Source: Rotaria socialis (lineage: Eukaryota > Rotifera > Eurotatoria > Philodinida > Philodinidae). From it: a DNA stretch of 64,000 nt. The DNA lies in assembly GCA_905331475.1 (NCBI GenBank), contig CAJNYU010002258.1, forward strand, positions 62,001-126,000. The letters are read 5' to 3'. Shown piece by piece: positions 34,257 through 47,392 of this stretch. The notes below the pieces were generated by a model that did not search any database, had not been told where the DNA came from, and was given only the letters and a program-made list of their open reading frames with translations. The number at the start of each line of letters is the position of its first letter. Positions within the stretch are counted from its first letter, which is position 1. The translations under genes were made by a program, and so were the position numbers.

Positions 34257-37200
34257 GTCAAGTTTATCAAATATTTTTATTCTGAACTGATATAACACTA
34301 TCATTCGTCTATTTCGCCTCGTATTCTTCTTTCTATCTTCTCTTATTGCCATATTGAATATGATCAATATTCGATTAAGATAGACAGCTCAATGAGTTAT
34401 AAGCGTGTCCGAAATTTCAATTCACAATGACAGATATGTGAGCCAGCAGTGTCCCTGTGAAGGTATTTATTGGCAAGTGCCAGTAAAATATTCACACTAG
34501 AAAATGTTGAGAATAATTAAGGATCTGTTTTGAACGAATACTCTTGTAGATTTTTGTTTTCTGTACGATGCAAAAATTCTCTTAAATTTATATTTTTATT
34601 CAACACTATTATAATACATTCGCTTATTTACATTATAAAACAATTAACAACAAGAAGAGACAAACACATAGAAACTTAACGTACTATTTTTCTTCATTTT
34701 TTGTATATAAACATGAATATTTATGTTCATAGAGTGCGAATAGATTAAAATTCACCTGAAAAGCTCTGGAATAAACAAGGAATGGTGATATTAAATAATT
34801 TATTTTTCCATAGTATTCTACATCTGTTTTCACTTTTTAAAAATAGCACTTAATTTCTTAATGAAAACTTATTGATCATCTCTAGTTTGTTTTTCCATAT
34901 AATTTGAAGGATTATTCGTTTAAATTTCACTAGTATGAATAGAATGCATGATTTCAGCGATGAACAATTGAAAGTTTATCAAACATTATTATTCATTGAT
35001 TTGACACTAAAATGTATAAATAAACAGTAATTAAATAATTCATCAAGATTCTATTGTTTTTTTAGTTTTTTAGAAGTTATTGACCTGAGAAATTTCATTA
35101 GAAACACATAAAATATTTAACAGTCATTAATAAAATAGTAAATGGAATGTGGAAATTATTTTCGAGAAAAATGGAGTGCAAAAGACATCCGACTTGTCAC
35201 AAACAATTGATAAAGAAGCTAATCTCCATTGGTTCTAACGAGAATTAATCATCTAATTGTTTGTTGATGACATACTGTTGTGCGCGTACGAACTAAGATT
35301 TTATGACTTTTTTTCTATTACAAATTGTAAGCACAGATATTTTGTCAATGGATAATAATGGTTGACAAAAAAAGAAATTGTATGCAACAATGAACACATC
35401 ACTAAATTGAATTATGTATTAAATCTATCAAAATGTCCAAACTTGAAATTGATATACATAGGATAATCTAGGCGACGGATCATTTATCCGAATATACAAA
35501 TGATTGTCATCAAGTTCGGGCGTTCATAAAGCAGTTATTATATGAATTCAATCCATGATTTGTTATGCATATGCGTTTCATTATCACTTTAAAATGTTTG
35601 AATAAATTTCTCACCAGCACAAAAACGTGTATGTCATCTTGTGTCTAATCGAGTTGGTGATGTCTGGATAAAATTCAAATTCAAAATTTAGCAATGACTT
35701 CCGTTTTTGCAGGGAATATATGAATTTCAATTAGGGCATGGCGCGAACTGAAGTACTACTTTGTTGAATGTGCAATAGAGGGCATGTTTCTCTAAGAAGC
35801 ATGCAAGCAAATGAAAAAGAAAATAACCGGATGTGCATTCTATCCTGACCCCTTTCAAAGTCGCTCAACGACAAAATAAAAAAATTAAATTCCCAGAAAA
35901 TCTTGCTGTGAATGAAAACAATATTCATGCATTGAGAGAATGATTAATTGATTTTGTTGTTCGTGATATTTTTTAATAAGACTACTTTTCCGATGAACAG
36001 CTATCCTTGAATGGCGCTCATACTTGAAAAGATAGCTTTCGAGTTCCATAGAATTTTAATCAGCGTTCATTTTAATTATTTATTCTATACGAACGAGATC
36101 ATAATGCATGAATTGTGAATTATAGATTAGAAATGAAGCGTATTATTTCTGCTCGATCATGTTTACACTCGCGTAATAAGAAAAAAGATCGCATTGGAGC
36201 ATATTTCTTGTGAAAATTTAGAAAAAAAAGTTTTGCTTGTTAGTATGGCAAGAGATGATGAATAAGAAAGTAAGTGTTAATTTGCCATCAGTTTTTACAT
36301 TAACATAGAATTCGTCGTTTTTACTATTTGTAATAAAATATTTTCTTCTGACGCAGTTTTGTTTTGATGAACTAAGATCATCTTCATGCAATAGAAACAT
36401 TTTGCTGGCTACTACCTCGAGTAAGCCACTTTAGAATAATTTATTTTCTTTTGATTTAAAATATTCCTCAAGTTAGCAAAGCCTTTAAGAAGATTTGGCA
36501 GGTTGTTATTCTTTTTTATTAACTACTTTTTAAGAAATGAAAATCCGTATAAATTCAAAAAGCTTTTTATGGAACTTGAATTATTGTTACTAGAGATGCA
36601 ACTATATTTAGAATATACGGTTTATATTGAACACAGCATACTTCAATATTTATCCGATAAATTGTTAACGAAAGATAAATGTTCATATGAATCATAATTT
36701 TATTCATATAGAAATGACTTGAGTGTAAAACGTTACCAGAAAAAAAGTTTATATTCTTCATTATCACATTAGAATAGACGTTTTGTGTATTTTATTTGAA
36801 GTCGTAAATATATGACGGACTTAAAACTAAACATGACTTTATCAATTCTTGGTGAAGATATATTAATTGAATTATGATATTTTATTTTTCTTGTCGTGCA
36901 CTTACATGGACTGATTACTTTGATCTAAGTGGCATTGATAAATACTACTATTGACATGGTCCATTTACAGAATGCTTTTCACAAAAAAAAAAACTGCAAA
37001 AGCAACATTTCTCCTGACAAATTGGTTCACCGCTCTAGACACACTTGTAGTTAGTAATATGAAGTAAAAACAGAAAAACATCTTTTTTTACTGTTATTTT
37101 GTTTTCCCTATAATTTTATAAAATAATAACATCTTCGTGGTTGAAACTTACTTCGAACTAATAGCAAATGACGAAGTATATAACAAATTTGAAGTAAACT

Positions 37201-37879
37201 TGTAACAAGAAAGGCATAGAAAATTGTACCTTCTCGTATGACTTTTCTCTCTCGAAATGATATTCTTATTATAGAACTGGATGATTTTTGTTAAGGTGTA
37301 CTTTCACTTCTTTATTAGCAGGTTCAATAACATACACTTTAACAATAACAATACAAGCACTGAACCAATAGCAGAGACAGATGTACTCGTATTCAATTCA
37401 ATTATCTTCAATGAGATAAAGAATAAATAATAAGCGTGGAGGACAAGAGGAGAAAGAAAGATAGTGCTATCGAGGTAGATGATGCTAATGATCTGTGTGT
37501 GCATACACAGATCATAACAATCTTAAAACAAAAGCATCATAAATGATCCTCTATCGTACAAAGAGAATGCAGAGTAACAATTTTTACACGATCCTGGATG
37601 TAGAAGAGCTAATTTCAAACTGAAGCCAGCCTCCATGACAAGCGTTAAACGATGTATCATTCTCTCAAACTAATAATTTCTCCAAGCATCATTTATGATA
37701 AGTAGATAGTGAGATTTATACAAATAAAATAACTGTGGACATTCAGTCAATGGCCTACAAGATCAACTTGTATGCCATTTAGAATGAATTAGTTTCACTG
37801 CGCGTATCCAAAGGGATATCAGATTGAGATTTTTTTAATAGAAAATAGTCCAATGAGAATAAATTCTTAGTCTGTAAAG
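34257..37879. other. Gene-poor AT-rich region, first part
   Basis: About 3.6 kb with no protein-like frame, TIR pair or tandem array seen. ORFs at 35731-35928, 36218-36400, 36503-36697 and 37304-37504 have no support. Confidence 0.45.
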
Positions 37880-38497
37880 CAGAGACTGGATACTGAGTAC
37901 AATTACTCAGTATTTTCGTACTTTTTACTTAAAAATCGTAAGTACAAAGTATACGTTAGAAGTACAAGTAAATTTACTTGTACTTCTCGAATGTACTTAA
38001 CTACCGATACTTAGTACAAGTTTACTTAAGTACAAGTACCAAGTACCCAGGTCGAACTCACTCCATCGGATCCGATGGGAATGCGTCGGAATCCTTGGTA
38101 TTGGATTCCGACAGGAAGTTGTCGGATGCCGGAAAGTGTCGGATTTTTAGGGTTCCGACAGGATCCGGGTCATTCAGGCATTTCCCGACATCCGACAACT
38201 TCCTGTCGGAACCCAATACCAAGGATTCCGCCAATTCCCGACGAATTCTCATCGGATCCGATAATTTTCCGCTAGGATCCGACTATCGGATTGTTCGTCC
38301 TGGGTACTGATGCCTCCATGATCATATAAATGTTTCAAATGTACTTAGTAATTTTACTTAAGTACATTTGTACTTAAGTACCGGTACTCGGTACAAATGT
38401 ACTTAAGTAATTGCACTTGAGTAAAAGTCCAAAGTACAATTAGTAAGTAACAAGTATTTTCACTTGTATTGCTGTACTTGTACTTGTCCAGTCTCTG
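37880..38497. mobile_element. hAT-like MITE with GTACTT arrays (TIR CAGAGACTGGA), carrying a nested TA-MITE
   Basis: The left terminus CAGAGACTGGA is mirrored by TCCAGTCTCTG at the right. Between the ends are long stretches made of GTACTT, AAGTAC and ACTTAAGTACA words (37895-38045 and 38335-38490), as in hAT subterminal arrays. The 8 bp outside (CTGTAAAG and GTGTAGGA) agree at only 4 positions, so the target duplication is decayed or absent. No transposase is present. The TA-MITE copy 3 lies in the middle. Confidence 0.7.
38046..38304. mobile_element. TA-MITE, copy 3, nested (TIR CCCAGGTCGAAC, TSD TA)
   Basis: A 259-bp element with CCCAGGTCGAAC at the left and GTTCGTCCTGGG at the right (one mismatch), flanked by TA (38044-38045 and 38305-38306). 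Its interior differs from copies 1 and 2 and is itself a long inverted repeat: GGAATCCTTGGTATTGG near 38088 pairs with CCAATACCAAGGATTCC near 38214, and GACAGGAAGTTGTCGGATG pairs with CATCCGACAACTTCCTGTC. It could fold back almost completely. Confidence 0.85.
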
Positions 38498-39933
38498 GTG
38501 TGTAGGAGCTAAACTATTATTTCTTTGATTTTGCTGTTCTACACATTATGGATTAGAAGTAGATTATCATCGTATAAAGAAAAACATAAATCAATCTTTA
38601 ACAAAATAAAACAACTTTCGATGAGAATCAGATGTTAAATTTTTTTCCAATTAGACCAAGTCCTAATATCTATCGTGGTACAATAGTGTTTTAGTGATAT
38701 CATTATTTATATCATCTAGAAATTATTTACACATTTTTATTTTTGTATTCGTCAGACTATATTGTTTTCGAACTTCTAGCAGAGCAATAGTTTTGACCTG
38801 CAATCAACAATTCGAGTTCACTACCTTTTGTAATAGCCTTCGTTGTCAACTTATCGCTTATTGTTCGCAGAAGAAAACATTAAGCCAAACCGATTAGAAA
38901 ATTCTGAAAGTGTTGATAGTGAAATGTCAAATATTACTGACAATGCTCTCTTAACGTCACTGTCAGTTATTGGTTCTTTTTCTATCTAATGTCTGTTTAT
39001 TTCTTTGTTAATTAAGATTCTTCTGGGATGATAGAACACAATAGTAGCTATTCATTTTTTTCTCATCAGTCCATTGCAATACCAATTATTATTCAATACA
39101 CATTGTGAAAAGACAAATTCGATTAGAACCAATTTATGATTGAATATAAAAAGTTATCATGAGTTTCATGTGAAAGTAAAGTGACAGACTCACTGCTGAA
39201 TGTTGTCTAGAAGACGACACTAGCAAAGACATTCACTTAATCGTGCAGAGAAAATCACGAAGAAAATTGACAACTACTATTTAGCGATTTAATGTCGATG
39301 TTCGCGCGTCTCACATGTTTAAATAGGAGTTCAAGACACGACGAAAAAAAAACAGGTAATGATTTATGTAGTGGAGATTATATTGATAGGTAAATTGCAG
39401 TTATCAGTTTAGATGTTATCGATCGGCTACAGAAGGAAAGTTTTTTTTTTGAAATGTAAGTAAATTAATTGTATTTCTAGGGTCAGCACGTAGAATTCGA
39501 ATCGCTATTAGATTTCTATCTTTTTTTTCTTCTCATTCTTATATCGACTTACGAGACTATTTTTTGACTTGTTGTGGTGGCAAGAAACAAAAATAATATC
39601 TTTATCGTTTAATGAGATAATACAAATTATGTCGTTTCTTGAAGAATATTTTATATCTTAATAGACACTATTCGATTATTAAAATTTCTATCGATAAGGA
39701 AATTTTTCTAGAAAACATATTATTAATCGTTCTATGTTAGTAGGTTTCTTCAAAAACAAGATTATTTACTATGCTGAAAAGAAACTAGAGTAGGACTCGG
39801 ATAGATCATAAATCAGGCACGAAAAAGAAAAGAACTAAGAAATCAGAGAAGGTATATTGCGTGCACAATAAAATTAAATAATTTAATATAGGAGATTGAA
39901 CTATTTACCAATGTTGCCGCGAACGTTCTTTTC
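38498..39933. other. Gene-poor AT-rich region, second part
   Basis: No supported feature. A short frame at 38694-38897 has no motif. Confidence 0.45.
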
Positions 39934-39936
39934 TAA

Positions 39937-40060
39937 GACCCCAAACAGACCAAAAAAATAAAACAGAATTAAGCAACGTGATTGGTTAATTCACACTTAA
40001 GTCATCTTTTTGAGACAATTTAGTGGTTAATTCTGTTATCTTTTTGGTCTGTTTGGGGCC
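39937..40060. mobile_element. Tourist-like MITE (PIF/Harbinger type), TSD TAA
   Basis: A 124-bp element. The left end GACCCCAAACAGACCAAAAA and the right end, reverse-complemented, GGCCCCAAACAGACCAAAAA differ at one base, and similarity continues inward through ACAGAATTAA. TAA is present directly outside both ends (39934-39936 and 40061-40063). Three-base TAA duplications with GGCCC-type termini are typical of Tourist elements. Confidence 0.83.
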
Positions 40061-40063
40061 TAA

Positions 40064-41433
40064 CACGTACAGACATAATAATCCGATATACACGCACATA
40101 TTTTCATAATATATTATTACTTCACTGAATTGTGACCGACTCTTGCCATGTTTCAAAATAACGGACGAGAAAGAGGGTATAGAACTACTATTCTAATGCA
40201 AACAAGAAGAAGTAGAAACATAGAGGATGCTTGTTGTTATTGTTATTCTTATTTTTACTATTTCCCATTGAAAAGAACTGACAAGTTTGTATTCATGCAT
40301 GTCTATTCTATCGAACTTATTAGTTTGTTCAATACCATAATCAAGCAATTGTTTCTCTTTTACGTGAGTCTTTTTTTTTATTCTTTATTTTTTCTCCTAT
40401 TCATGTTTGTCATGTTCGTTTGATAATCCGAAAAGTGTATGAAACCGTATAGTATTTTTCCATATAGTTATGTATTTATTAATCATATTCTGTTGTCACC
40501 CATAATGTTCACGAAGAGATTTTCAATCTAACCGAAGAATATACGTGCATGTTGATGAAATAATGTACTAGAGACAAATGTTAATGATAAAATCTGTTCG
40601 TCATAGAAGCATCTAGGATAATGTTGCTTCGGGAGCTTTTTTTCATTAATTTCTATGCTTAATAAACATGTGAGCAGAATTTGGCCTTTGTTATTCGAGA
40701 ACAATTTGTTGTTCTATACGAAAATAGTAAGTAATTATCTTTTCTATTGATTATTACAAACAAAAATACTACAATAAAAAAAAGTAATTAACGAAAAGAT
40801 TATTTAAATAAGCTTTGGGGAAAGCTCTCATTTGTTGATTAATAATTATTTAATGGTATTTTTTCAATAATGCTGATGCATATTTTGACTGCGTACATCA
40901 GTAAATGTGACCTAAAGAGTTTTATTTATGAGAATAAAAAAGGACAATTAAGATATTTTGACAGTTCTATTTCGATTATTTATCTAGTTTTTATTACTTT
41001 TGATTCTTAGAAGAAAACAAGAAAGATTTGACATTTTCATCGGGGATAATATAAACTATTTAATCTTCTTAGTTTTCAATAAAACAAAAAGCATTTTACG
41101 CATCATCAATCTAAATATTTCGTTCTTATCAGCCGGCTATATGACCAATTTCCCCCCTTACGGCTCACTAACTGTAGAACATATTGATTAATTGATGATT
41201 GACCTGTCAGACTTATCATTCCACAGAGTATAGGAAAAAAAATATAAGAAACTCTAGATTATAGAAAAAAAGCAAAACTGAGAGAAATAATAGAGATTGA
41301 AATGGTAAAAGAAAGAAAAACTAAACGTATTAATAAGCATTTTACGTAATCCGTCTATTCTTATTAACATATGTATAAAAAGTAAGCCAAACTTTATCTG
41401 TGCATAACAGAATTTATTTTCTTGTGCACATAC
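40064..41433. other. Gene-poor AT-rich region, third part
   Basis: No supported feature. The 91-codon frame at 40148-40423 is Phe/Tyr-rich and ends in a translated T-run; I do not consider it a gene. Confidence 0.45.
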
Positions 41434-41659
41434 ATATGTTGTAGGCAAAATTGGACTTCGGGCAAATTCGAAATTTGCCTAGACAAAATCAAGATCCTAA
41501 TTTTGACCGTTTTTTTCAGGCAGAATTAGAATTCCAATTCTGTTTGAAAAAAATCCGGTCAGCATTAGAATCTTGATTTTGCCTAGGCAGAATCAGAATT
41601 CTAATTTTGACTAGGCAAATTCCGAATTTGCCTGAATTCCAATTTTGCCTACAACATAT
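41434..41659. mobile_element. Fold-back MITE, 226 bp (TIR ATATGTTGTAGGCAAAATTG)
   Basis: The two ends are 22-bp perfect inverted repeats (ATATGTTGTAGGCAAAATTG plus GA). The interior keeps pairing through CAAATTCGAAATTTGCCTAG and AAAATCAAGATCCTAATTTTGA-like words, making one long imperfect hairpin. Its right end runs into a (TA)n tract at 41661-41680. No coding capacity. Confidence 0.75.
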
Positions 41660-43150
41660 ACATATATATATATATATATACGACGATAACTAATAGCTTG
41701 TTTTTCAGTGTTGAAATAATTATAATAAGCTTCCTAATTTCGATATCAATATGTTGCATCTCAAAACTATTTATTCATTACGAATATCGATTAGAAATAG
41801 TTATAGGCAATATAACTTGTTTTTTTTTATTGAGGGAAATCACCTATCTATAATCCATTGCCTTGTCAGCATATTATAGGAAGATGTTTGGGCAAACTAA
41901 ATGAATTAAAATAGATTCCTCGAGCTAAATATTGATGTTGCGCTTAAATATTTTTTCCGCCTTCGGGGTAAATCTGTGAATCAGATATAAGGCTCTATTT
42001 TTTATGTCTATTTTGGCAAAAAAATAATAAATCTCATTAGATATCAGCACTGCTTTTTACATTGAAATCTGTGTAGTTAGTTGAAGATCAATGAGTACCA
42101 TTCTTTGATAAGGTTTTTCCGGGTGATATTTTCTTCCGGTTGACTCGGATAGCTGAATCATTTTGATCTTTGACTGTATGCCAACAAAGAAGTAAAAGTC
42201 AGAGAGTAGAAATAGCTAGATCGATTTTTCTTTTCTTGAGAAATTGTATGAATCCTAAAAATAGATATCTTCATATTTTTTTTGTTCGGAATTTAAAATT
42301 TCAAAATTGATATTATCTCGATAGATCTCGTGCATGTAATGTGCTAAGCATTCGAATGTACTTGTACAAATCATGAAATTTTGAGGATATCTTCTTTAAT
42401 TGACATGCAACCATACTAGATTATTTATAGTTTTTCCTTACATATGAATTTGTACCGGATATGGAATGAAATAGGAGAATTTAACGAGCAAATAGTGATT
42501 TTCTATGATTTCCTTTAGGGATAATCTTCTCTCATAAGTGAAGTTCACTAGTTTTTAATACGCAATTGTCGCTATGGACTTCGTTTCAAGTCACATCTCA
42601 GCAAAGAGAGAAAGCCATACTTCTCAACAAAGAGAAAGTCATCCTTCTGTAAAAGTCATCATTATTTTCTGAGTGTCTTCTCTTCTATGCTATTTTAATA
42701 AATCAAAAGAAAATAATATCCTACAAACAACCTACGCATAAAAAAAGAGGAAAACATTTTAATACACTTGTCTTGTTTTTTTTTTTTCCCTCTCTCTTTC
42801 TCTTAATATTACATTGCGCATGACTCATTGAAAAAGCGATAATCTAAACGTAATAAATAATTCTTTGACAAGAAAATGAGTACATATATTTGTTTTTGGC
42901 GAACAACGAATAGTGATATAAAATAACTTCTGTTGTACTGATAACATCAGTTAAAATGACGGTCTATTGAAATATTGTTACTGCAATGATTGGTAGTTTA
43001 CTTCTTTTTGCTAGTTTAGTCTATATATCCATGAATAATTTCAGTAATCTCTCTTAAAGCTATAATGCTATAGTGTATCTATTCATTTATTTTTCTATTC
43101 TAGAGAAAATAAATTCTAGTGCACCTGTAATTCTAGTAGTCATTCAATAA
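41660..43150. other. Intergenic region upstream of the GPCR
   Basis: A (TA)n tract at 41661-41680, and a short direct repeat CAAAGAGA(G)AAAG at 42600-42640. No gene seen. Confidence 0.5.
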
Positions 43151-46048
43151 ATGACTAATGCAAATAATACTTATACAATTTTATTCTCTAATATGAACTA
43201 TTCCACGCCTTATACCAATATAAGTCTATTACAAAATCAATTAATTTTAAATAATTATGGTGATTTAGCCATAGTTGAAAGATTAACTATTTTCCTCACT
43301 TTTATTGTATCTATTATTGGTATTATTGGTAATGCAGGTACAATAATTGTATTGAATCAAAAAACGATGCGTCAATGGCGTTCATCAATATTACTAACAG
43401 CATTAGCTGCAGTAGATTTGCTTTATTTATCAATTATATTCTTATCGATTATTGATACATTAACAAATCAAGCTGTTGGTCTTCATCGTTCGATTTTACT
43501 TTGTCAAGCAACTGTTTATATAACACATGTTTGTTCATTTTTATCAGCAGCATGCACATTATCATTTACATTACAACGTTTTATAGCTGTTCATTTTCCA
43601 TTGCATGCTAATGCAATAATATCCAATCGTTCATCAATTATAACGATTCTATCGCTCGTATTCATTAGTTCAAGTTTCTATGCATTTAGCTTTTTTGTAA
43701 CAAATATATCTCAAGGACAATGTCGAGAAGACGAAAGTTATCCAGTACTATTCCCATTATTAATTGTTGATATATGTTTGACATTTGTTATACCATTTAT
43801 ATTTATTCTACTCTGCAATGTTGCTATTGTCTATAAATTACAATCCAGAAAAAAATTTACTCAAAGTTTCAGTAAGACAATCATTGACTATTTCATTTTT
43901 TTTTACTTATTTGCCCCATATGATACTTCCGTTGAGCATTAATGTAATCGTTTTGTTTTTATGAGAAAACCTTGAGTATGTATCAAAGTATTTTCAGATC
44001 TGCATGTGAATACAAACTCTAAAAGTCAATTCGATTGAAAGCTAGTGCATTTAGAGAATAAAATCCGAATGATTGCAAAAATGTATACATGAAAATTATT
44101 TTCTTTTTCATTGCAATAGAAACATCAAGTAGCGATGATGGATTCACTTCATTACTGTATGCCTAACAAGTCAATGAATAATTTTCCAGATAGATTTCCT
44201 AAAATATCTAAAACATATGGTCCAACAGATATCTAGAAAAATGATCTACTTGTGCATTTGTACCAAATGGATACGTGTCTAGAAAACGTGGCATTTATGT
44301 TGTTTAAAAGATAGAAAAAGAAAACGAAGAAAATCGTTTTACGTTGTATTCCAGAGGTGATTGATCAACGTCACAGAGTCTTAGATGTACTAAATTCAGC
44401 TTTTCATGGAATAACAATTAGAAATCAACAGAGAAAAACAAAATGTCAACAGATTAGGAAAACTTCGACTTTCATTTGTTACACACGTAAAAAAACACAA
44501 TTTTTACTTATTCGTATATTGAGTAATGAATGACAAATATGTCGATTAATGTTTCGCGTACGAGTACAATTACATCACTAATGAGTTCATATTCTAGTTT
44601 AAAGAGAAATTACATGAACATGCGACGAAAACTTATTTTACGCGATAATATTATCGAATTGATTGTGTCTATTCAATATGAAAAGATGTTCGTTAGAAAT
44701 ATGGGCACACATTCTTTAGACAGAAAGTAATACGAAGAATATTTATTTTTAATTGAAGCTTGTCACGCTCAAAGATTAGGATCAAAGTCATGATTTTTTT
44801 TCATAGTAGATACTTAGCTGCTTGATTACTTTTTCACTAGAGGCCAATGAGCAGTGAGATTCATCCAAGGAGCTATTTGTAGATTTTTTAGTCGATAAGC
44901 TGCTTACAAAATTGAGTAACAGCGAATTGTTTTTACTCAGTCCGGATTATTGAGCATATGGAATATTCTAGTGTAAAAGTTATTTTTTCTGCTTCAAATC
45001 GTTTGCTATTTTACACAATAAAGCTATTTGAATTCATTCAATTTTTCGAAAGCACAAAAATGTTATTGTCTTACATTCTATTGCCGAGAAAATCGAAAAC
45101 TCAATAACCTTTTATTAAAAGTACGAAACAAAAAATCCGTAAAGTCATTCTCTATCAGAATTCTTGAAAACTGGAATCTAATCAAATTTAGATCATCATG
45201 TCCTTAGAGGTTAAATGAATTATTTCGTGGGCACAGCATGTTATGTTTTTTACTATAAAAGAAAACTATTAATACGTTAGAGTCATGATAGAATATTATT
45301 CATTGTATCGTAATTTAAAGCAAAGATACTTACGTGAATATTCTATGTTAAGTTACATAATGAAGACTCATATATGGGCGTGACTCTAATACTTGACGAA
45401 AGAAAAAGCCTTTTCTTTTCTTCTTTAGTTGATTCGACGGCAAAAGCAAGTTGTTGCCAACGAGCAACAGATGGCCATAATGAAAGACAAGAACTATATG
45501 GATCCAATTCTCAAAGAAATATTAGTACTGATTATATTCACTTAAAACGAGGAGAGAAAAAACATAATTATAAAATGAGTACACAATTGGACGAATCCCA
45601 AAGATCAGAGCATAAATATTTATCGCGTCTTAGTTATCCCCGTCTATCCATGGGAAGATCATCGTGCGAATATGTGGCACAGATAGGAACTCTGCAAAGA
45701 CATCAACAAGCAATATCTCAACGAACAACAAAAATGCTTGTTATATGTTCAACAACATTTTTAATATTTAATTCTCCCTATAGTGCAGTGTTATTCTATT
45801 CAATTATATCGAAACAAGTTCTAACACGGCCATTGGATATATTAAGATATTTTTATTTCATGTCATTCTGTTTGAATTTTTTCCTTTATTCACTATGTGG
45901 AAATCGTTTCCGTCATGAACTTATCATTCTCCTTAAAAAAGTTTGTCATAGATGTTGTATGAATATATTTCCTCAACATTGTTTACCTTTATCTAAATCT
46001 TCACCGCACACAGCTGATTCCATTTCAACTATTCGAACTCGTATTTAA
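43151..46048 (+). CDS. Rhodopsin-like (class A) G-protein-coupled receptor, peptide-receptor type
   Basis: Two exons (43151-43871 and 45429-46048) give 446 residues. The N-terminus carries N-glycosylation sites (NNT, NYS, NIS). TM1 has GNAGTIIVL; TM2 has ALAAVDLL (conserved Asp); TM3 ends in QRFIAVHFPLHA, with QRF in place of the E/DRY motif; the disulphide Cys are in LLCQAT and GQCRED; TM5 has FVIPFIFILLCN. The third intracellular loop, about 150 residues, is long and charged and contains the splice site. TM6 carries FLIFNSPYS and TM7 NFFLYSLCGNRFR, the NFFxY variant of NPxxY common in FMRFamide- and other peptide-type receptors. The C-tail has RCC and Ser/Thr residues for palmitoylation and desensitisation. 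The ligand cannot be inferred. The 1.56-kb intron contains an unrelated short frame. Confidence 0.85.
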
Positions 46049-47392
46049 TTGAACATTGCTTTTCGTGTTTAACGTAACTTTATGTGTTTCTACGTATAAT
46101 AAATCAGACTATGAAAATTAGTTTCTCTTGACTTTATTATGGATATATTCAAGCAACGGATATTATTTAGCGAAGACATTTGGCCGAGTCTATGGGCTAT
46201 TTGACAACACATAGAGATGGGTCACATGAACTTTACCAGCCCTGAAAATGAATGCAATGACTTTCAATGAATCAAGTAAGCCGTCAGACCGTAGGAGTTA
46301 TCTACATTATTATTTTTTGTTTTGGTTCGTCGTTGACTCGGCTGCAATCAGACATAGAAACTCGCGTGATATTAAAATATTCTATTTTTATGTACGTTTT
46401 TCTCTTCTTCTTAATCTGAGTATTAAACCAAGCATAATCTACTTTCTTATAATTAAAGAAATGTACCAACCATGCATGAATTATATATTATTAATTAATG
46501 GTATCAGCCAATGAACACATAGGGAAAATGAATTCAATCTAACATTGTTTGTATATCAATTCATTGTAAATCTACGTATCATGTCTTATACTCTTCACGA
46601 TTGATTTTTAAAATTCAATAGAACTGTCCATGTGCTGCTATTCAAGTAAATGATTGAAACCAGCTTTTGTCTAAGAATAGGATGTTTTTTTTAATAAGCG
46701 AGGAGCACTTTAGTGAAGTATTTTTTGCTTTTGGAACTATGACCCTCATCTTTGTCATAATAGTTTTGATAGTTGTCAATGGCACCGCAAGATACGATGT
46801 TCCTTTCATTTGAGAAAACCGTTCCAATCTGCAATTGATTTTACTTTCAAAACGAGCCATGTATGACCCAAGCTTTCCTGTTTGTAGGTAGCGCTTTATC
46901 TATGTAGTTTGATGAACTCGAGGGTAACCTGCTAACAGTCAAATCCCTATGGTTGATATTTATTTTCTAATTTCATTTTTTAACCGATGCTTACTCGTGC
47001 ATTCGTTTTCTTCCAAGCGAATGTTCTTTTGTTCGCTCTCCACTGCATAAGTCGATCGCTCTGGTCCAAATGCAAACCAATATTTTAATAATATAGCCAA
47101 AACAAATATATTAGTCTCATATGTCTATTGAAATCATTAACGAAAAGAAAACGAGTCCTTCAATTAAACAATACTGGTTAAGAGACACACGAAATAATTT
47201 TTCTTTTTCATACGCCTGCTTTTTTTTTAACCAACTATCGCATGACACCATATGAAAATAATATAGAAAGACTATCGTCGCAATATATATTTATATCGAT
47301 AAGAGCCATCTGTGCACATTCCATCGGCTACTTAAAACATACGAACGAATAATTTATGAGCTAAATAGAAAACGCAATATTGATTTTTAATC
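46049..47392. other. Intergenic region between GPCR and first TIR-SAM gene
   Basis: No supported feature. Frames at 46248-46514 and 46642-46860 have no motif. Confidence 0.5.

Noticed and set aside
40148..40423. 91-codon ORF rich in Phe, Tyr and Leu
   Set aside because: The hydrophobic end is a translated T-rich tract; no signal peptide, splice support or family resemblance.
44530..44730. 66-codon ORF in the GPCR intron, possible alternative exon
   Set aside because: No suitable acceptor and donor in the right phase, and nothing resembling a GPCR loop or helix.
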